DNA of 14,818 nt from Kiloniellales bacterium (GTDB lineage Bacteria > Pseudomonadota > Alphaproteobacteria > Kiloniellales > JAKSDN01), in contig JAKSDN010001097.1 in the NCBI GenBank assembly GCA_022360075.1, forward strand, positions 1-14,818. The letters run 5' to 3'. Positions 13,101 through 14,818 of this stretch are shown here, in pieces (within the stretch, counting starts at the first letter, position 1; each line of letters begins with the position of its first letter). Both the position numbers and the translations under genes were made by a program. The notes under the pieces were generated by a model, which had not been told where the DNA came from, did not search any database, and saw nothing but the letters and a program-made list of their open reading frames with translations.

Positions 13101-13196
13101 AAAAAAGGCGCTCTCGGCGATCTGCTCTCGTTCCATCATTGTGAGGGCCCCATGGTCCAAGGCAACACACGTTCAAACACGAAAATGAGAGCGCCT
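13101..13196 (-). promoter_or_regulatory. Terminator/attenuator-like inverted repeat with T-run in the P460 leader
   Basis: Read on the minus strand, AGGCGCTCTC (13196-13187) can pair with GAGAGCGCCT (13115-13106), and the second arm runs directly into T6 ending at 13101. The arms are separated by 71 bases. A 10-bp GC-rich stem followed by a T-run is the form of an intrinsic terminator, here in the leader of the P460 gene, with a large insert that could fold or bind a ligand. A GGGGCCC/GGGCCCC pair (13151-13145 and 13099-13093) interlaces with it. Function is unproven. Confidence 0.35.
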
Positions 13197-13282
13197 GGCC
13201 CCTGCGGACGCTCGCGTGCCGGCGGCCGATTTCCTGCCGCGACAGGCCCTTGGGGGCTGTCCTCAAGCTTCGCCGGAATATT

Positions 13283-13297
13283 TGACCAATTTGGTCA
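13283..13297 (+). promoter_or_regulatory. Palindromic operator resembling an IscR/Rrf2 site, upstream of rrf2
   Basis: TGACCAA (13283-13289) and TTGGTCA (13291-13297) are perfect 7-bp inverted arms around one base, 71 bases before the rrf2 start. The form (TTGACC at the left arm, AT-rich centre, GGTCA at the right) resembles type 1 IscR sites of enterobacteria. The left arm includes TTGACC (13282-13287), a plausible -35 element, so binding would block the promoter. Autoregulation by the Rrf2 protein is the natural inference. Confidence 0.6.
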
Positions 13298-13317
13298 GAA
13301 AAGGCTTGATCTCTCCG

Positions 13318-13340
13318 ACAGATCAGTTATTTAAATCTGT
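13318..13340 (+). promoter_or_regulatory. Second inverted repeat in the rrf2 promoter or leader
   Basis: ACAGAT (13318-13323) and ATCTGT (13335-13340) are inverted arms around an AT-rich 11-base centre. The centre includes TTAAAT (13331-13336), which could be a -10 element 18 bases after TTGATC (13307-13312). It may be a second operator or part of the promoter. Confidence 0.3.
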
Positions 13341-13368
13341 ACCAAATTCGTCCGCTTTGGAGCCTAGC

Positions 13369-13833
13369 ATGTTCAGGCTAAACCGGCTTACGGACTACGC
13401 GGTCGTCGTGATGAGCCAGATGGCCCACGGCAGGGCGCAGGTCAGGACCGCGCCGCAGATCGCCCAGTCGACCGGCGTGCCCTTGCCGACCGTGGCCAAG
13501 CTGCTCAACGCCTTGGCGCGCGACGGCGTCATCACCTCGCACCGTGGCGCCGCCGGCGGCTACAGCCTGAGCCGGGTGCCCGAAGAAATCACGGTGGCGA
13601 CGATCATCCAAGCCTTGGAGGGCCCGATCGCCCTCACCGCCTGCGTGCACGGCTCCGACGATCACTGCGACGTCGAGACGCTCTGTCCGATGCGCGGCAA
13701 CTGGGAGCAGGTCAACCGGGCCATCCGCAAGGCGCTGGAGAGCGTGACCCTGGCCGACATGATGGCACTGCCGGAGGCCTTTGCCGGCAAGTTTGGGCGC
13801 CCGGAGCCGGCGCTCCAGACGGCGGGCCGCTGA
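13369..13833 (+). CDS. Rrf2-family Fe-S/SUF-system transcriptional regulator
   Basis: A 154-residue Rrf2-type regulator (IscR relative), of the subgroup annotated as SUF system assembly regulators. The winged helix-turn-helix occupies about 1-70 (LNRLTDYAVVVMSQMA at 4-19; recognition helix around VPLPTVAKLLNALARDGVI, 37-55; wing HRGAAGGYSLSR, 58-69). Three cysteines, Cys92, Cys100 and Cys106, in CVHGSDDHCDVETLCPMRGNW match the cluster-binding positions of IscR, so it should carry an Fe-S cluster and sense Fe-S status, oxidative stress or NO. The ATG at 13369 has GGAG (13359-13362) six bases upstream; an earlier in-frame ATG at 13216 lies above the operator and is rejected. It is followed 51 bases later by sufB, so it most likely controls the suf operon and itself. 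Confidence 0.95.
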   Translation: MFRLNRLTDYAVVVMSQMAHGRAQVRTAPQIAQSTGVPLPTVAKLLNALARDGVITSHRGAAGGYSLSRVPEEITVATIIQALEGPIALTACVHGSDDHCDVETLCPMRGNWEQVNRAIRKALESVTLADMMALPEAFAGKFGRPEPALQTAGR

Positions 13834-13884
13834 CGGCGCGAGCGGGACCCCAAGCAAACCACGAAGAGGCAGGAGAGAACGGCG

Positions 13885-14818
<934 letters not shown>

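Larger units (their letters stand above)
12976..13368. other. Divergent intergenic region between the P460 genes and rrf2-suf
   Basis: These 393 bases have no gene I can support. On the minus strand the frame of the P460 gene stays open, but its translation there is not protein-like. The region holds a terminator-like inverted repeat on the P460 side (13101-13196), an IscR-like palindrome (13283-13297) and a second inverted repeat (13318-13340) in front of rrf2. Confidence 0.6.

Noticed and set aside
12976..13266. Extension of the second P460 gene to 13266.
   Set aside because: The 97 extra residues are not protein-like, would bury the signal sequence, and overlap the inverted-repeat leader; the exact start remains uncertain.

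Overview
The window reads as a piece of a GC-rich alphaproteobacterial chromosome, plausibly a Rhodospirillales/Kiloniellales-type organism. This rests on codon use, on an Rrf2 regulator directly followed by sufB, on an ECF sigma factor with a membrane metal-sensor cassette, and on the amino-acid ABC transporter layout. The assignment is inference; no rRNA or other phylogenetic marker is present. All genes look intact except the two cut by the window edges, and I see no tRNA, rRNA, insertion sequence, phage gene or CRISPR array.

Layout. (1) Bases 2-2819, plus strand: livH (3' part), livM, livG and livF, a branched-chain amino-acid or related amide ABC importer with translationally overlapping genes; the binding protein is not in view. 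(2) 2956-3657: two small uncharacterised genes. (3) 3707-5710, plus strand: a secreted four-EF-hand protein followed by a tight three-gene unit of ECF sigma factor, single-pass anti-sigma-like protein and CnrX-like periplasmic metal sensor. (4) 5742-8886, minus strand: a periplasmic ABC_sub_bind-type binding protein overlapping a CHASE-PAS histidine kinase, with no permease and no response regulator beside it. (5) 9178-10341, plus strand: an HcaT-like MFS transporter. (6) 10348-12975, minus strand: a Sel1-repeat protein, and upstream of it two cytochrome P460-family c-type haem proteins. (7) 13369-14818, plus strand: an Rrf2-type Fe-S/SUF regulator and the start of sufB.

The most unusual item is the P460 gene at 10896-12104. 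Between its signal peptide and its P460 haem domain lies an array of about 190 residues made of Cys-Asn-Pro triplets in 13 blocks, holding 48 cysteines. The neighbouring paralogue (12289-12975) has the same haem domain without the array, so the array is an added module. Synonymous codon variation between repeat units argues that the protein sequence is being maintained. A periplasmic metal- or sulfur-binding (or redox-buffering) scaffold attached to a P460 haem is the simplest hypothesis, but it is untested.

The P460 genes diverge from the Rrf2/suf operon. The shared 393-base intergenic region holds a clean IscR-like palindrome near rrf2 and, on the P460 side, an inverted repeat followed by a T-run that looks like a terminator or attenuator in the leader. 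Fe-S or NO-responsive coordination of haem protein and SUF expression is therefore an attractive inference.
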